This document shows, piece by piece, positions 52,940 to 61,233 of a stretch of 64,000 nt of DNA (position 1 is the first letter of the stretch; each line of letters starts with the position of its first letter). The notes under the pieces were generated by a model. It was not told where the DNA came from, did not search any database, and saw only the letters and a program-made list of their open reading frames with translations. A program made the position numbers and the translations under genes. Origin of the DNA: Streptomyces bauhiniae (GTDB taxonomy: Bacteria > Actinomycetota > Actinomycetes > Streptomycetales > Streptomycetaceae); contig NZ_SRRT01000004.1 in the NCBI RefSeq assembly GCF_004784475.1, positions 558,001 through 622,000 on the forward strand. The letters run 5' to 3'.

Positions 52940-53896
52940 TCACCGCGTCTTCTCAAACCCCGCAGGCAACCCGGTCTGTTCGCGATACCAGTCGGCGTAC
53001 TCCGGGAAGCGCCCGGCGAATCCGGCGCCCGGTTCGACGCCGTACTCGCTCCACAGCGACTGGTCGCTGAACCAGTGGTCGACGGCGAGCATGCCGAGGT
53101 GGTGGCGGGCGGCGGGGTGGTCGAGCACCCGCTGCCGGGCGGTCTCGGCCGAGACGCGCGGGGCGTCCTCGGCGAAGAGCCCGAAGGTCTCCGCCACGGT
53201 GGACAGCAGCAGCTCCCCCGGCACGGGATCGGGATGGGTGACGTAGTGGACGCGCCCCACACCGTCCGCTGGCCCCCTCGTGGCCGCCGCGAAGGCGACC
53301 CGGCCCAGCGTGTCCGCGTCGATCATCGACTGGAGCCCGGCCCAGCCGTCCGGGAGGCCGTCCAGGGTGCGCAGCAGGGCCAGGATGCCGGGGATCACCC
53401 AGCGGTCGCCCCTGCCGTGAACGAGGTGGGGGCGCAGAACCGTTCCGCCCGCCGCGAGCACGTGTTCCTCGGCGGCCGCACGGGTGCGGCTGGTGTCGGA
53501 GGCGGGGGCTACGGGCACCTCGCCGGGCCGCGCATCACGGAAGGGCCCGCGTCCGTGCACGGCGGCCGTGCTGAGGTACACGAACCGCGTGACTGCGGCC
53601 TGGCGTACCTCCTCCGCCAGGGCGTGGGTGCCGAGGTCGTTGGCCTGGCGGAGCAGCTCCGCGTCGCCGCCGATCAGCCCGGCGCAGTGCACCACGGCGT
53701 CCACGTCCGCGCAGGCGCCGCGCAACGAGGCCGGGTCGGTGAGGTCGCCGTACACGTACTCGACGTCCGGGTCGGGCGTGGCCGGCGGAGTGCGGACGAG
53801 CAGGCGGAGCCGTACGTCCTCGGCGGCGCGGGCGGCCCTCAGCACGTGTCCGCCGATGAATCCGCTCGATCCGGTGATGAGCAGGCGCCGGGTCAT
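52940..53896 (-). CDS. NAD-dependent epimerase/dehydratase-like SDR in butyrolactone-type locus
   Basis: A 318-residue extended SDR. GSSGFIGGH near residues 9-17 is the nucleotide-binding glycine motif, and VYLSTAAVHG near 105 provides the conserved Ser/Thr. Where the catalytic YxxxK should be, the sequence reads TSRTRAAAEEH, so both the tyrosine and the lysine are replaced. It either uses unusual chemistry or only binds NAD(P) and substrate. Its ATG overlaps the afsA-like stop (ATGA), so it is cotranscribed with the synthase; SDR proteins accompany AfsA homologues in several signalling clusters. A terminator follows. Confidence 0.82.
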   Translation of the reverse strand: MTRRLLITGSSGFIGGHVLRAARAAEDVRLRLLVRTPPATPDPDVEYVYGDLTDPASLRGACADVDAVVHCAGLIGGDAELLRQANDLGTHALAEEVRQAAVTRFVYLSTAAVHGRGPFRDARPGEVPVAPASDTSRTRAAAEEHVLAAGGTVLRPHLVHGRGDRWVIPGILALLRTLDGLPDGWAGLQSMIDADTLGRVAFAAATRGPADGVGRVHYVTHPDPVPGELLLSTVAETFGLFAEDAPRVSAETARQRVLDHPAARHHLGMLAVDHWFSDQSLWSEYGVEPGAGFAGRFPEYADWYREQTGLPAGFEKTR

Positions 53897-54948
53897 CGGG
53901 TCGCCTCCGGGGTGTCGCCAAGGGTGGCCGTGAAGACGGCCTCGTTGCCCTGGACGCCCTCGACATGGACCGAGACTTCACCCTCGGGGGAGGTTTCGCG
54001 CCGGGCGCGGACAAGACACGGCTGGTTGAGTTCGGCGTACCGGCGGAAGGCGATCGCCAGCGAGGCGGGAAGGAAGCGGCCGTCAGGAGCCAGCGCGACG
54101 GCGGCCTGCCGGGCGGCCTCCAGGAGCACCATGCCGGGGACGTGGTCGTTGGCCCGCGCGAAGAGCGTGGGATGGGCGGTGTCGAGGCGCAGCCGCCACC
54201 CGTCCCCCTCCTCCGAGGGCGCGAGCACGACGTCCCTGGGGTCACGACGGCCGACTCGCTCGGGCGGTACGCCGTCCAGCAGCGGTACGGGGTCACCGGC
54301 GGCGGCCAGCTTGTCGCCGCGCAGCCTGCGGTAGGCCCGGTCCGAAGTGCAGCTCAGGCTGCCCGTACTCGTGGCCAGGAGCCGCCCGCCGCGCTCGAAG
54401 GTGAGCCGCACCCTCATCCCGGCCAGGCTCCTGGCCCGCATCTGGACCTCGGAGCACTCCACGACGACGTCGACGCGGCCCGAGGCGTCCGAGAGGCCGA
54501 AGTCGGCCGTGCCGAGGGCGTATTCCATGTCCCACATGACGAAGTGGTGGTCGGCGGGGACCCCGTACTCGGCGTGGGCCAGCATCATCGCGGTCTGCCG
54601 CATCGTTTCCGCTACCAGCAACGGGTCCTGGACGCCGCCGGGGAGCGGGGCGAAGAAGCGGTGGGCGGCGGGCCAGTCGGCGACGACCAGGTAGCGGTGC
54701 TCGGCCAGCCGGGTCCATTCCACGGGGAAGGCGTCGTCGGCGTCCGGCCGGTGCACGAGTTCGCCGGTGGCCCGGCCGCCGTGCGCCGGAGGTTGACCGG
54801 TGTCGCCGGATTCGGGTACAAGAACCAGCGGGTCGGTCTGGTCTTCGGGCGGCGCGGCGGGGTCCGGTGCCTGCGTCATGACCGTCCGTACGGCCGATGA
54901 GGTGCCGATGTCGGCGCGATCGGCTATGAAGCTAATGCCTTCAGACAT
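53893..54948 (-). CDS. AfsA-family gamma-butyrolactone-type signal synthase
   Basis: A 351-residue AfsA/ScbA homologue. AfsA condenses a beta-ketoacyl-ACP with dihydroxyacetone phosphate in the first step of autoregulator synthesis. Two hotdog-like AfsA repeats are visible: residues about 65-190 (VHRPDADDAFPVEWTRL; VAETMRQTAMMLAHAEYG) and about 225-340 (DTAHPTLFARANDHVPGMVLLEAARQAA). The longer N terminus is variable. ATG at 54948 is preceded by AAAGGGCAATCC. It is divergent from a ScbR-like receptor gene across an ARE-like operator. The product's exact structure is unknown. Confidence 0.88.
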   Translation of the reverse strand: MSEGISFIADRADIGTSSAVRTVMTQAPDPAAPPEDQTDPLVLVPESGDTGQPPAHGGRATGELVHRPDADDAFPVEWTRLAEHRYLVVADWPAAHRFFAPLPGGVQDPLLVAETMRQTAMMLAHAEYGVPADHHFVMWDMEYALGTADFGLSDASGRVDVVVECSEVQMRARSLAGMRVRLTFERGGRLLATSTGSLSCTSDRAYRRLRGDKLAAAGDPVPLLDGVPPERVGRRDPRDVVLAPSEEGDGWRLRLDTAHPTLFARANDHVPGMVLLEAARQAAVALAPDGRFLPASLAIAFRRYAELNQPCLVRARRETSPEGEVSVHVEGVQGNEAVFTATLGDTPEATR

Positions 54949-54996
54949 GGATTGCCCTTTGAGTCCGGTGTGATCAAGGCTCGTTCCCCCTCGACA

Positions 54997-55022
54997 AAAT
55001 ACTGACAGTCCGGTTCTCTTCG
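54997..55022. promoter_or_regulatory. ARE-like operator of the butyrolactone receptor
   Basis: A 26-base element with ATACTGAC in its first half and CCGGTTCTCTT in its second matches known autoregulatory elements, for example ATACATACCAACCGGTTCT, at roughly two-thirds of positions. It sits between the divergent afsA-like and tetR genes, 48 bases from each start, the expected place. Confidence 0.7.
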
Positions 55023-55069
55023 TGTGCGAACCTGACCAAGCTCTGACATAGAAACAGGGGCGACAGCCC

Positions 55070-55774
55070 ATGGCACGCCAAGCACGCGCGATCCAGACCC
55101 GTAAGACGATCCTGCTGGCAGCGGCCGCCGTCTTCGACGAACGCGGTTACAGCGCCGCCACGATCACCGAGATCCTCGCGCGCGCCGGGGTCACGAAGGG
55201 TGGCCTGTACTTCCACTTCGCCTCCAAGGAGGAGCTGGCCCTCGGGGTGATCGCGGCCCAGCTCGAAGTGGGCCCGCTGCCCCCGCAGCGCACCAAGGTG
55301 CAGGAACTCATCGACCAGGGGCTGCTGTTCGCGCACCAGCTTCGGCACGACCCGTTGACGCGGGCCAGCGTGGGCCTGGCGATGGACCAGTGGGGAGAAG
55401 GCCCGGAGCGCAGCAACCCGTTCCACGGCACGCCGTTCCAGTCCTGGGCGAACCGGCTGACCCAGTTGCTCGTGGAGGCGCGGGAACGGGGCGAACTGCT
55501 GCCGCACGTCGACCCGGCGGAGACGGCCGACCTGCTCGCCGGCTCCTTCACCGGCATCCAGTGGATGTCGCAGATCCTGTGCGAGCGCGCCGACCTCAGC
55601 GAGCGGGTGACGGTCCTGCTCAGACACCTCCTGCCCAGCATCACCCTCCCCCAGCTCATGCCCACCCTGGACCTCGCCCCCGACCGCGCCGAACGCCTGC
55701 TGGCCCAGCGGCCCGTGGAGGCGGAGGAGGGCGAGGACGACGAGGGCGAGCCCTCTGCTCGCATCAGCGCCTGA
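55070..55774 (+). CDS. TetR-family gamma-butyrolactone receptor (ScbR/ArpA-like)
   Basis: A 234-residue repressor. The HTH (residues 8-55) contains ITEILARAGVTKGGLYFHFASKEELA, nearly identical to the KGALYFHFxSKEELA of ScbR and ArpA. The C-terminal ligand domain spans about 75-200, with a tryptophan in AMDQWGEG near 109 as in the family ligand pocket. The last 30 residues are acidic. ATG at 55070 starts MARQARAIQTRKT; the spacing to the weak RBS ACAGGGGCGACAGCCC is acceptable. It likely represses the divergent afsA-SDR operon and itself until ligand binds. Confidence 0.9.
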   Translation: MARQARAIQTRKTILLAAAAVFDERGYSAATITEILARAGVTKGGLYFHFASKEELALGVIAAQLEVGPLPPQRTKVQELIDQGLLFAHQLRHDPLTRASVGLAMDQWGEGPERSNPFHGTPFQSWANRLTQLLVEARERGELLPHVDPAETADLLAGSFTGIQWMSQILCERADLSERVTVLLRHLLPSITLPQLMPTLDLAPDRAERLLAQRPVEAEEGEDDEGEPSARISA

Positions 55775-56036
55775 AACCTCCTCCGGCGGGCCGTCCAGAG
55801 ACCCCGTGCCGTCCCAGGCGTCGTCACCGGTCTCTGTGGGTAGGGATATAAGCCCCGGACCATCAGATAAGCGTCGGCGGCCTCAATTGCTCGTTGCCGC
55901 ATCGAAGTTCGACAGGAAGAATTGAAGTCCGCTCCCCGCACGGCTCGCCCGTGTTCCGGCTGGGCTTCACTGCGGTGCGCGCTCCCCCGAATTCCGACCT
56001 CGCCCGCAGTGTGGGCGCGTAGCCGAAGGGAGGAAC
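55775..56036. other. intergenic region after the receptor gene
   Basis: 262 bases without a supported gene; AT-richer around 55845-55925. It likely carries the promoter of the next gene. GGGAGGAAC before 56037 is that gene's RBS. Confidence 0.4.
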
Positions 56037-56657
56037 GTGACCTTCGGATTCGCCTCGTCCTCGGCGGCCTCGTTGTCGACGTCCGCGTCCGCCGCTTCCG
56101 TCAGCCGCCTGCTCGAACCCGCGGAGTGGGCCGCCGCCGGAATCCCCCTGCTGCGCAACCCGCGCGAGGTCGTCAGCGGCCTGCACGTCCGCCATCGCCC
56201 GCGGCCGTCCACCGCGATCGTGGCCGTCCTCGATGCGGACGAACGGCTGCTGGCCAGCGCCTCGTTCACCCGGCGCTCCGCCCCGGCGGACGGCTGGATG
56301 TTCCGCAACGCGCTGCTGGACCAGTTGCGCCGGGTCATCCCGCACGACCTGCGCCGCCGGACCCCGGTACGCACCGCCGTGCTGCTGTACTGCCGCGAGG
56401 GCGACGCGCGGTGGACGGAGGAGGACGGCGCCTGGATGTGGGGGCTGCGCGACGCCTGCACGCTGCACGGGCTGCGCTGCGGCGCGTACATCACGCTGAC
56501 GCACGACGGCTGGCAGGTGCTCGGCGAGGGACGCGGCGGACGCCATCCCAACGCGCACTCCACGCCGGAGTCCTTCGCCCTGTCCGAGTCACCGCCCCTG
56601 ATGCCGCGCACGGGTGGGCCGGTCTCCGAGGTCATGCGCCGGGCCGCGGCCCGCTGA
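56037..56657 (+). CDS. conserved hypothetical protein, 206 aa
   Basis: A 206-residue protein beginning with a serine/alanine-rich segment that is not a convincing signal peptide. The core (about 30-175) alternates strands and helices (STAIVAVLDADERLLASASFTRR; VRTAVLLYCREGDARW; LHGLRCGAYITLTHDGWQVLGEG). I recall similar streptomycete proteins but not a family name. GGGAGGAAC precedes the GTG. It is monocistronic with a terminator after it. Its position beside the signalling locus may be incidental. Confidence 0.7.
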   Translation: MTFGFASSSAASLSTSASAASVSRLLEPAEWAAAGIPLLRNPREVVSGLHVRHRPRPSTAIVAVLDADERLLASASFTRRSAPADGWMFRNALLDQLRRVIPHDLRRRTPVRTAVLLYCREGDARWTEEDGAWMWGLRDACTLHGLRCGAYITLTHDGWQVLGEGRGGRHPNAHSTPESFALSESPPLMPRTGGPVSEVMRRAAAR

Positions 56658-56729
56658 GCGAACTCGGTCCCGGCGCCGGACACTTCGGCGCCGTATCCCG
56701 GAAAACCGCTGCGGCGCCGTGCGGGCCGA

Positions 56730-56766
56730 ACAGCCGCCCGCTGCCGTGTCACGGCAGAGCGGCTGT
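56730..56766. terminator. bidirectional hairpin between convergent hypotheticals
   Basis: ACAGCCG-CTGCCGT and ACGGCAG-CGGCTGT form a 14-bp interrupted stem with a 3-base loop between two convergent genes. Confidence 0.75.
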
Positions 56767-56801
56767 CCGGCGCGCGCGGCGCCGTCGGTCGTGCGGTGGG
56801 G

Positions 56802-57434
56802 TCAGACCCCGGCGCCCAGCACCGCGTTGATCTGCTGCGGGTCGCCGCAGACGATCAGCAGTGCGCCGGCCCGCGTGTGGGCGACCGGCAGGGCGGTGGC
56901 GGCAGCGGCGGTGTCGTCCCCGTTGACGGCGACGATGACCACGGGCCGGGTGGCCGCGCGGGCGGCCATGGCGCCGTCGGCGTAGAAGACGTCGTCGCCG
57001 GCGTCGTGCTGCGCCCAGTAGGACGCCTCGCCGAAGGACAGCTCGTGCTCGGCCCACGGGTGCCGGGCACCCGTGGTGAGCACCAGGACCTCGCCGGGGG
57101 CGCGGCCGGAGTCGAGCAGCAGGTCCAGCGCCTCCTCGGCGGCGTCGAGCGCGCCCTCGGCCGAGGCCGGGATCAACTGGATCTGGGGACCGGCCGCGGG
57201 AGCGGCGGGAACGGCCGGGCCCGACGGGCTCGGCTCGGCCGGGGCCACGTCACGCGGCGCGCGCTGCGCCGGCGGCGCGGGCCGCGGGAGGCCGGGCCGG
57301 CCGGGACGGACCGGAGCCGCGGGGCGGGGGCCGGGTACGGGACGAGGGGTCGGTGCGACGCGGCTGCTGGCCGGAGTCGCGACGGGACCCTGGGCACTCT
57401 CGTGAATCTGAGGCTCCTCGGGAAGGAGAGGCAT
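56802..57434 (-). CDS. proline-rich conserved hypothetical protein
   Basis: A 210-residue protein. Residues about 12-95 are a proline/alanine/arginine-rich, presumably disordered segment. A compact C-terminal domain follows, with a Rossmann-like pattern (EVLVLTTGARHPWAEHELSFGEASYWAQHD; RPVVIVAVNGDDTAAAAT; AGALLIVCGDPQQINAVL). No motif gives a reaction. The ATG has no clear RBS, so the start is tentative. It lies 69 bases downstream of rnhB on the same strand. Confidence 0.65.
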   Translation of the reverse strand: MPLLPEEPQIHESAQGPVATPASSRVAPTPRPVPGPRPAAPVRPGRPGLPRPAPPAQRAPRDVAPAEPSPSGPAVPAAPAAGPQIQLIPASAEGALDAAEEALDLLLDSGRAPGEVLVLTTGARHPWAEHELSFGEASYWAQHDAGDDVFYADGAMAARAATRPVVIVAVNGDDTAAAATALPVAHTRAGALLIVCGDPQQINAVLGAGV

Positions 57435-57503
57435 GAGCTGATTTTAATCAAACGTTGGTACGACGCCGATGGCCGGGTGGCACATCGGCGGCGGGCGGAA
57501 GCG

Positions 57504-58205
57504 TCAGAAATCGAAGCCGAGCTGGCCCTCGATCACCGGGACGCCGCCGTCCACGAGGCTGCGGACCTTCTTGAGATGCCGCCACCGGGGCAGCGCATCA
57601 AGATACGCCCACGACAGACGGTGGTACGGGGTGGGGCCCCGCTCCTCCAGTGCGGCCTTGTGCACCGGCGACGGATACCCGGCGTTGTCCGCGAATCCGA
57701 AGTCTGCATGGCCGGCACCGAGTTCGGCCATCATTTTGTCGCGGTACACCTTGGCGATCACCGAGGCCGCCGCGACGGCCACGCAGGACTGGTCGCCCTT
57801 GATCACCGTGCGCACCCGCCAGGGAGCGCCGAGGTAGTCGTGCTTGCCGTCGAGGATGACGGCCTCGGGCCGGACCGGCAGGGCTTCCAGGGCGCGGACG
57901 GCGGCCAGCCGCAGGGCGGCGGTCATGCCCAGGTCGTCGATCTCCTCCGGGGAGGCGTGACCGAGGGCGAAGGCCGTCACCCAGGACCGCAGTATCCCGT
58001 CCAGCTCCGCACGGCGTTTGACCGTCAGGAGCTTGGAGTCGGTGAGCCCTTCGGGCGGGCGGCGCAGTCCGGTGATCGCCGCGCAGACGGTGACGGGTCC
58101 GGCCCAGGCACCCCGCCCCACTTCGTCGACGCCGGCGATGACCTTCGCCCCGGTCGTGGCGCGAAGGGAGCGCTCGACGGTATGAGTGGGTGGTTCGTAC
58201 GGCAT
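57504..58205 (-). CDS. rnhB: ribonuclease HII
   Basis: A 233-residue nuclease that nicks RNA-DNA hybrids and removes single ribonucleotides from DNA. VIAGVDEVGRGAWAGPVT near residue 22 holds the first two catalytic acids, LTDSKLL near 54 the DSK motif, and VAAASVIAKVYRDKMM near 142 the C-terminal acid region. Length is normal. It lies upstream of a conserved hypothetical gene and diverges from nothing nearby, so a short operon is likely. Confidence 0.93.
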   Translation of the reverse strand: MPYEPPTHTVERSLRATTGAKVIAGVDEVGRGAWAGPVTVCAAITGLRRPPEGLTDSKLLTVKRRAELDGILRSWVTAFALGHASPEEIDDLGMTAALRLAAVRALEALPVRPEAVILDGKHDYLGAPWRVRTVIKGDQSCVAVAAASVIAKVYRDKMMAELGAGHADFGFADNAGYPSPVHKAALEERGPTPYHRLSWAYLDALPRWRHLKKVRSLVDGGVPVIEGQLGFDF

Positions 58206-58278
58206 GGCGCACTCAGACTACGCCGCCCCGCTGCCGCCCCGACACCCCGGCCCCTCGCAGCCGGAAACATCACACGCG

Positions 58279-59190
58279 TCACACGCGGCCCGGCACCCAT
58301 TCCGGCAGCGACTCGGTCCGTTCCAGCCACTTCGCGGGCGGTGCTCCCGCCTCGCCGGAGGCCAGGACACCGCCGACGATCGCGCACGTCGTGTCCACGT
58401 CGCCGCCGACCTGCGCGGTCGTCCAGAAGGCGTGCTCGAAGTCGCCGAGGGCCCGCGCGGCCGACCACAGGGCGAACGGAACGGTGTCGTGCGCACTGGT
58501 CCGGCGCCCGCAGCCGAGGACGGCCGCCACGGTGGCCGCGTCCCCGTAGTCGAGCATGTCCCGCGCGCGGCGCAGACCGGCGCCCACGGCGCTGCGGGGC
58601 ACCAGGGCGATCACACCGTCCAGCAGGGCCTCGGGAGCCGGCGGGCCGCCCGGAGCGGCCGCCAGCGCGGCGGCGGCGGCCACGGCCATGGCGCCGGCCA
58701 CCGCCTCGCGGTGCTGGTGGGTGGTGTAGGCGGAGATCTCGGCCTGGTGGGTGGCCTGCTCGGGGTCGTCGGCGTACCAGGCGCCCAGGGGCGCGATGCG
58801 CATCGCGGCGCCGTTGCCCCAGGAGCCCCGGCCGTCGAAGAGCTGGGCGGCGAGTTCACGCCAGTCGGCGCCCTCGCGGACGAGCCGCAGGAGGCGGTTC
58901 ACGGCGGGGCCGTAGCCCCGGTCGAAGTCGTGGTGCTCGGCGAAGGACCGGGCCAGTTCGTCCTGGTGGACCATCCGGTGCGCGGCCAGGATCGAGACGA
59001 CGGAGCAGGCCATCTCCGTGTCGTCGGTCCACTGCCAGGGCCCGGCGGGCAGCTCGCGGCGCTTGAGCAGCGGGTGGTTCACCGGGACGAAGAACTGGGA
59101 GCCGAGCGCGTCGCCCACCGCGAGGCCGCGCAGGCTGGCCAGGGCGCGCTCCAGGCGCCCGGAGGGGAGGGAGGAGGATTCAGGGATCAT
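58279..59190 (-). CDS. ADP-ribosylglycohydrolase family protein
   Basis: A 303-residue DraG-like hydrolase that removes ADP-ribose from proteins or small molecules with two Mg2+ or Mn2+ ions. GLAVGDALGSQFFVP near residue 22, WTDDTEMACSV near 54 and VGGDVDTTCAIVGGVL near 263 are the metal motifs, all complete. It lies 12 bases downstream of a histidine-phosphatase gene, so both are probably cotranscribed. No ART-type partner is adjacent. Confidence 0.88.
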   Translation of the reverse strand: MIPESSSLPSGRLERALASLRGLAVGDALGSQFFVPVNHPLLKRRELPAGPWQWTDDTEMACSVVSILAAHRMVHQDELARSFAEHHDFDRGYGPAVNRLLRLVREGADWRELAAQLFDGRGSWGNGAAMRIAPLGAWYADDPEQATHQAEISAYTTHQHREAVAGAMAVAAAAALAAAPGGPPAPEALLDGVIALVPRSAVGAGLRRARDMLDYGDAATVAAVLGCGRRTSAHDTVPFALWSAARALGDFEHAFWTTAQVGGDVDTTCAIVGGVLASGEAGAPPAKWLERTESLPEWVPGRV

Positions 59191-59202
59191 CTTCCCGCCA
59201 GC

Positions 59203-59862
59203 CTATCCGTCGATCCAGTGCGGAACCGGGTCCCGCCAGCGCTCGAAGGGCTTGTCCAGGGCGTACTTGCCGTCCTCCCCGAGAACGAGCATGCGCACCT
59301 CCGCGTTCCCCGGATTCGACAGGGACTCGAACTCGGCGACCGTCCAGTGGAACCACCGCATGCAGAACAGCCGCATCGCCAGGCCGTGCGTCACCAGGAG
59401 GACGTTCGGCGGGTGGTCGGGCTCCTCGAAGCTGCGGAACAGGCTCTCCAGGAAGCCGCCGACGCGGTCGTACACATCGGCGCCGGACTCGCCCTGCGGG
59501 AAGCGGAAGAAGAAGTGCCCGTACGCGTCCCGGTACGCCTTCTGGAGCTTGACGTCGTCGCGTTCCTGCCAGTTGCCCCAGTCCTGCTCGCGCAGCCGGG
59601 GCTCCTCGCGCACGCGTATGAGCTCCGGGTCGAGGCGGAAGGTGTCCAGGGTCTCGTGGGTGCGGCGGTACGGGGAGACGTAGACGCTCACGCGTTCGTC
59701 GCCGAAGATCTCCCGCAGGTGCTTGCCGGTCTCCTCCGCCTGCTCCCGGCCTCGGTCGGTGAGCGCGAGGGCGTGGTCGGGCTCGCGCTCGTACACGGAG
59801 TCATCGACGTTGCCCACTGACTCCCCGTGCCGGACAAGGACGATGCGCCGTGGTCGTGCCAT
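59203..59862 (-). CDS. histidine phosphatase (phosphoglycerate mutase-like) protein
   Basis: A 219-residue phosphatase of branch 1. IVLVRHGESVGN near residue 7 gives the RHG nucleophile motif, YRRTHET near 64 an active-site arginine, and VLLVTHGLAMRL near 152 the second histidine. Acts on small phosphoesters, specificity unknown. The ATG begins MARPRRIVLVRHG. Confidence 0.88.
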   Translation of the reverse strand: MARPRRIVLVRHGESVGNVDDSVYEREPDHALALTDRGREQAEETGKHLREIFGDERVSVYVSPYRRTHETLDTFRLDPELIRVREEPRLREQDWGNWQERDDVKLQKAYRDAYGHFFFRFPQGESGADVYDRVGGFLESLFRSFEEPDHPPNVLLVTHGLAMRLFCMRWFHWTVAEFESLSNPGNAEVRMLVLGEDGKYALDKPFERWRDPVPHWIDG

Positions 59863-59943
59863 GTCGGAAACCCTACGGGGACGGGGGCGGGACCGGACAC
59901 TCGTACGGCCCTCATACGGTGTAGGTCACACCGCGCGCCCCGC

Positions 59944-60549
59944 TCAGACCGTCCAGGAGGGTTCCAGTTCCACGATGTCGCCGGTGAGGGAGGCGATGTC
60001 GGCCTCGGTCTGGGCGCGCAGGGCCAGCCGCTCCACGCGTTCGGTGCGATACTTTCCGTGTTCGGCCGCCGCGCGCCACATCGACAGCACCAGGAAGTCG
60101 TGTTCGGTCGCCTCGCCGAACATGCCCCGGATCATGCCGGGCGAGCCGGCCATCGCCGGGTTCCAGACCTTCTCCTGCATCAGCGTGAAGTGTTCGACGC
60201 GCTCCTCGTGGACCCGGCACAGGGCGACCCGTACCAGGTCGGCGTCGGTGAACCGGGGCTCGAAGCCGGTCTTCACGTCGAAGCGGTACTCGAACAGCTT
60301 GACCTGGGAGTCCTTGAACGTGCCGGACTGGGACGCGGCCAGCCGGTCGTGCGAGCGGGCCATGAAGGAGTCGTAGAAGGCACGGCTCTCCCAGAAGGCG
60401 AAGATGTGCGCCACTCCCGGCCGGTGCCGGCTCCAGCCTCCGCCCTGTCCCCGAAACCCCGGCTCCCCCAGAAGCCCCGCCCATTTCCGCTGCCCGCGTT
60501 CGAACCCGCGACGGTCCACGACGGTGCAGCGAATCCACTTGACCAGCAC
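59944..60549 (-). CDS. YdbC/DUF4937-like ferredoxin-fold protein
   Basis: A 201-residue protein with two ABM/ferredoxin-like repeats: VKWIRCTVVDRRGFERGQRKW...GVAHIFAFWESRAFYDSFM (about 3-65) and FDVKTGFEPRF... (about 90-180). Similar proteins are listed as YdbC or DUF4937 and resemble antibiotic biosynthesis monooxygenases, but no catalytic residue is clear. The GTG at 60549 is chosen because homology begins at LVKWIRC; RBS weak. Possible role in redox or small-molecule binding is speculative. Confidence 0.65.
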   Translation of the reverse strand: MLVKWIRCTVVDRRGFERGQRKWAGLLGEPGFRGQGGGWSRHRPGVAHIFAFWESRAFYDSFMARSHDRLAASQSGTFKDSQVKLFEYRFDVKTGFEPRFTDADLVRVALCRVHEERVEHFTLMQEKVWNPAMAGSPGMIRGMFGEATEHDFLVLSMWRAAAEHGKYRTERVERLALRAQTEADIASLTGDIVELEPSWTV

Positions 60550-60699
60550 CGCGCCATCGTAAGGCCACCGGGCGTGGCGTCGGTCACGCTCTGGCGGAGT
60601 TCGCCCGCGCACCGGTGCCGGATGCGTGACACGATGGGAAGAAGTCCCGGCGACAAGGGAGTTGGGGATGATGGCGCTTCAGGGGGAAGGGGAAGCCTG

Positions 60700-61233
60700 G
60701 TGACCGGGGTCAGCAAGGGAATCCGCGAGGTCGAGGTCGCGCTCAAGTGGGACCCCAGTCCGGCGGGGCGGCCGCCCTCCGACCTGGACGTCGTTGCCGC
60801 GACGTTCACGGCGGCGGACGCGTACGGGGAACCGGCCTATCTGGTGCACTTCGACAGCCGCTCCCCCGACGGCACGATCTTCCTCAACCGGGACAGCCCC
60901 GACGGCAAGGGGTTCGGCTGGGACGAGGTCATGAAGCTCGAACTCGGCCGCCTGGACGCCCGCTACGCGCGCGTGGTGGTCGGCGTCGTCATCCAGCAGA
61001 GTCAGAACCGCACCACGTTCGCCTCGGTCCTGAACCCGGCGGTCCGCGTCGCGGAGGGCTACACGACCCTCTTCGAGGCCGACTTCACCACCGCCCAGGA
61101 CGCCACGGCAGCCGTCGTCGCCGAGTTCACCCGCGACAGCGCGGGCGAGTGGACCTTCCACCCGGGCATCCATGGCTCCGACGAGGACCCGGCGACCTTT
61201 ATTCGGGGCATGGGCTCCAAACGTCGGACTTGA
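60700..61233 (+). CDS. TerD family protein
   Basis: A 177-residue calcium-binding protein of the TerD/TerE family, linked to tellurite resistance and stress or developmental signalling in Streptomyces. EVALKWDPSPAGRPPSDLDVVAATF near residue 12 and DGTIFLNRDSPDGKGFGWDEVMKLEL near 60 are the family motifs with the acidic Ca2+ ligands. The GTG follows GGGGAAGGGGAAGCC and has a normal N terminus; the much longer upstream frame is spurious. It is the last core gene before the decayed region. Confidence 0.85.
   Translation: MTGVSKGIREVEVALKWDPSPAGRPPSDLDVVAATFTAADAYGEPAYLVHFDSRSPDGTIFLNRDSPDGKGFGWDEVMKLELGRLDARYARVVVGVVIQQSQNRTTFASVLNPAVRVAEGYTTLFEADFTTAQDATAAVVAEFTRDSAGEWTFHPGIHGSDEDPATFIRGMGSKRRT

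Noticed and set aside
49999..53262. 1087-residue minus-strand frame covering recQ, MFS and SDR
   Set aside because: Runs through three recognised genes in a wrong frame.
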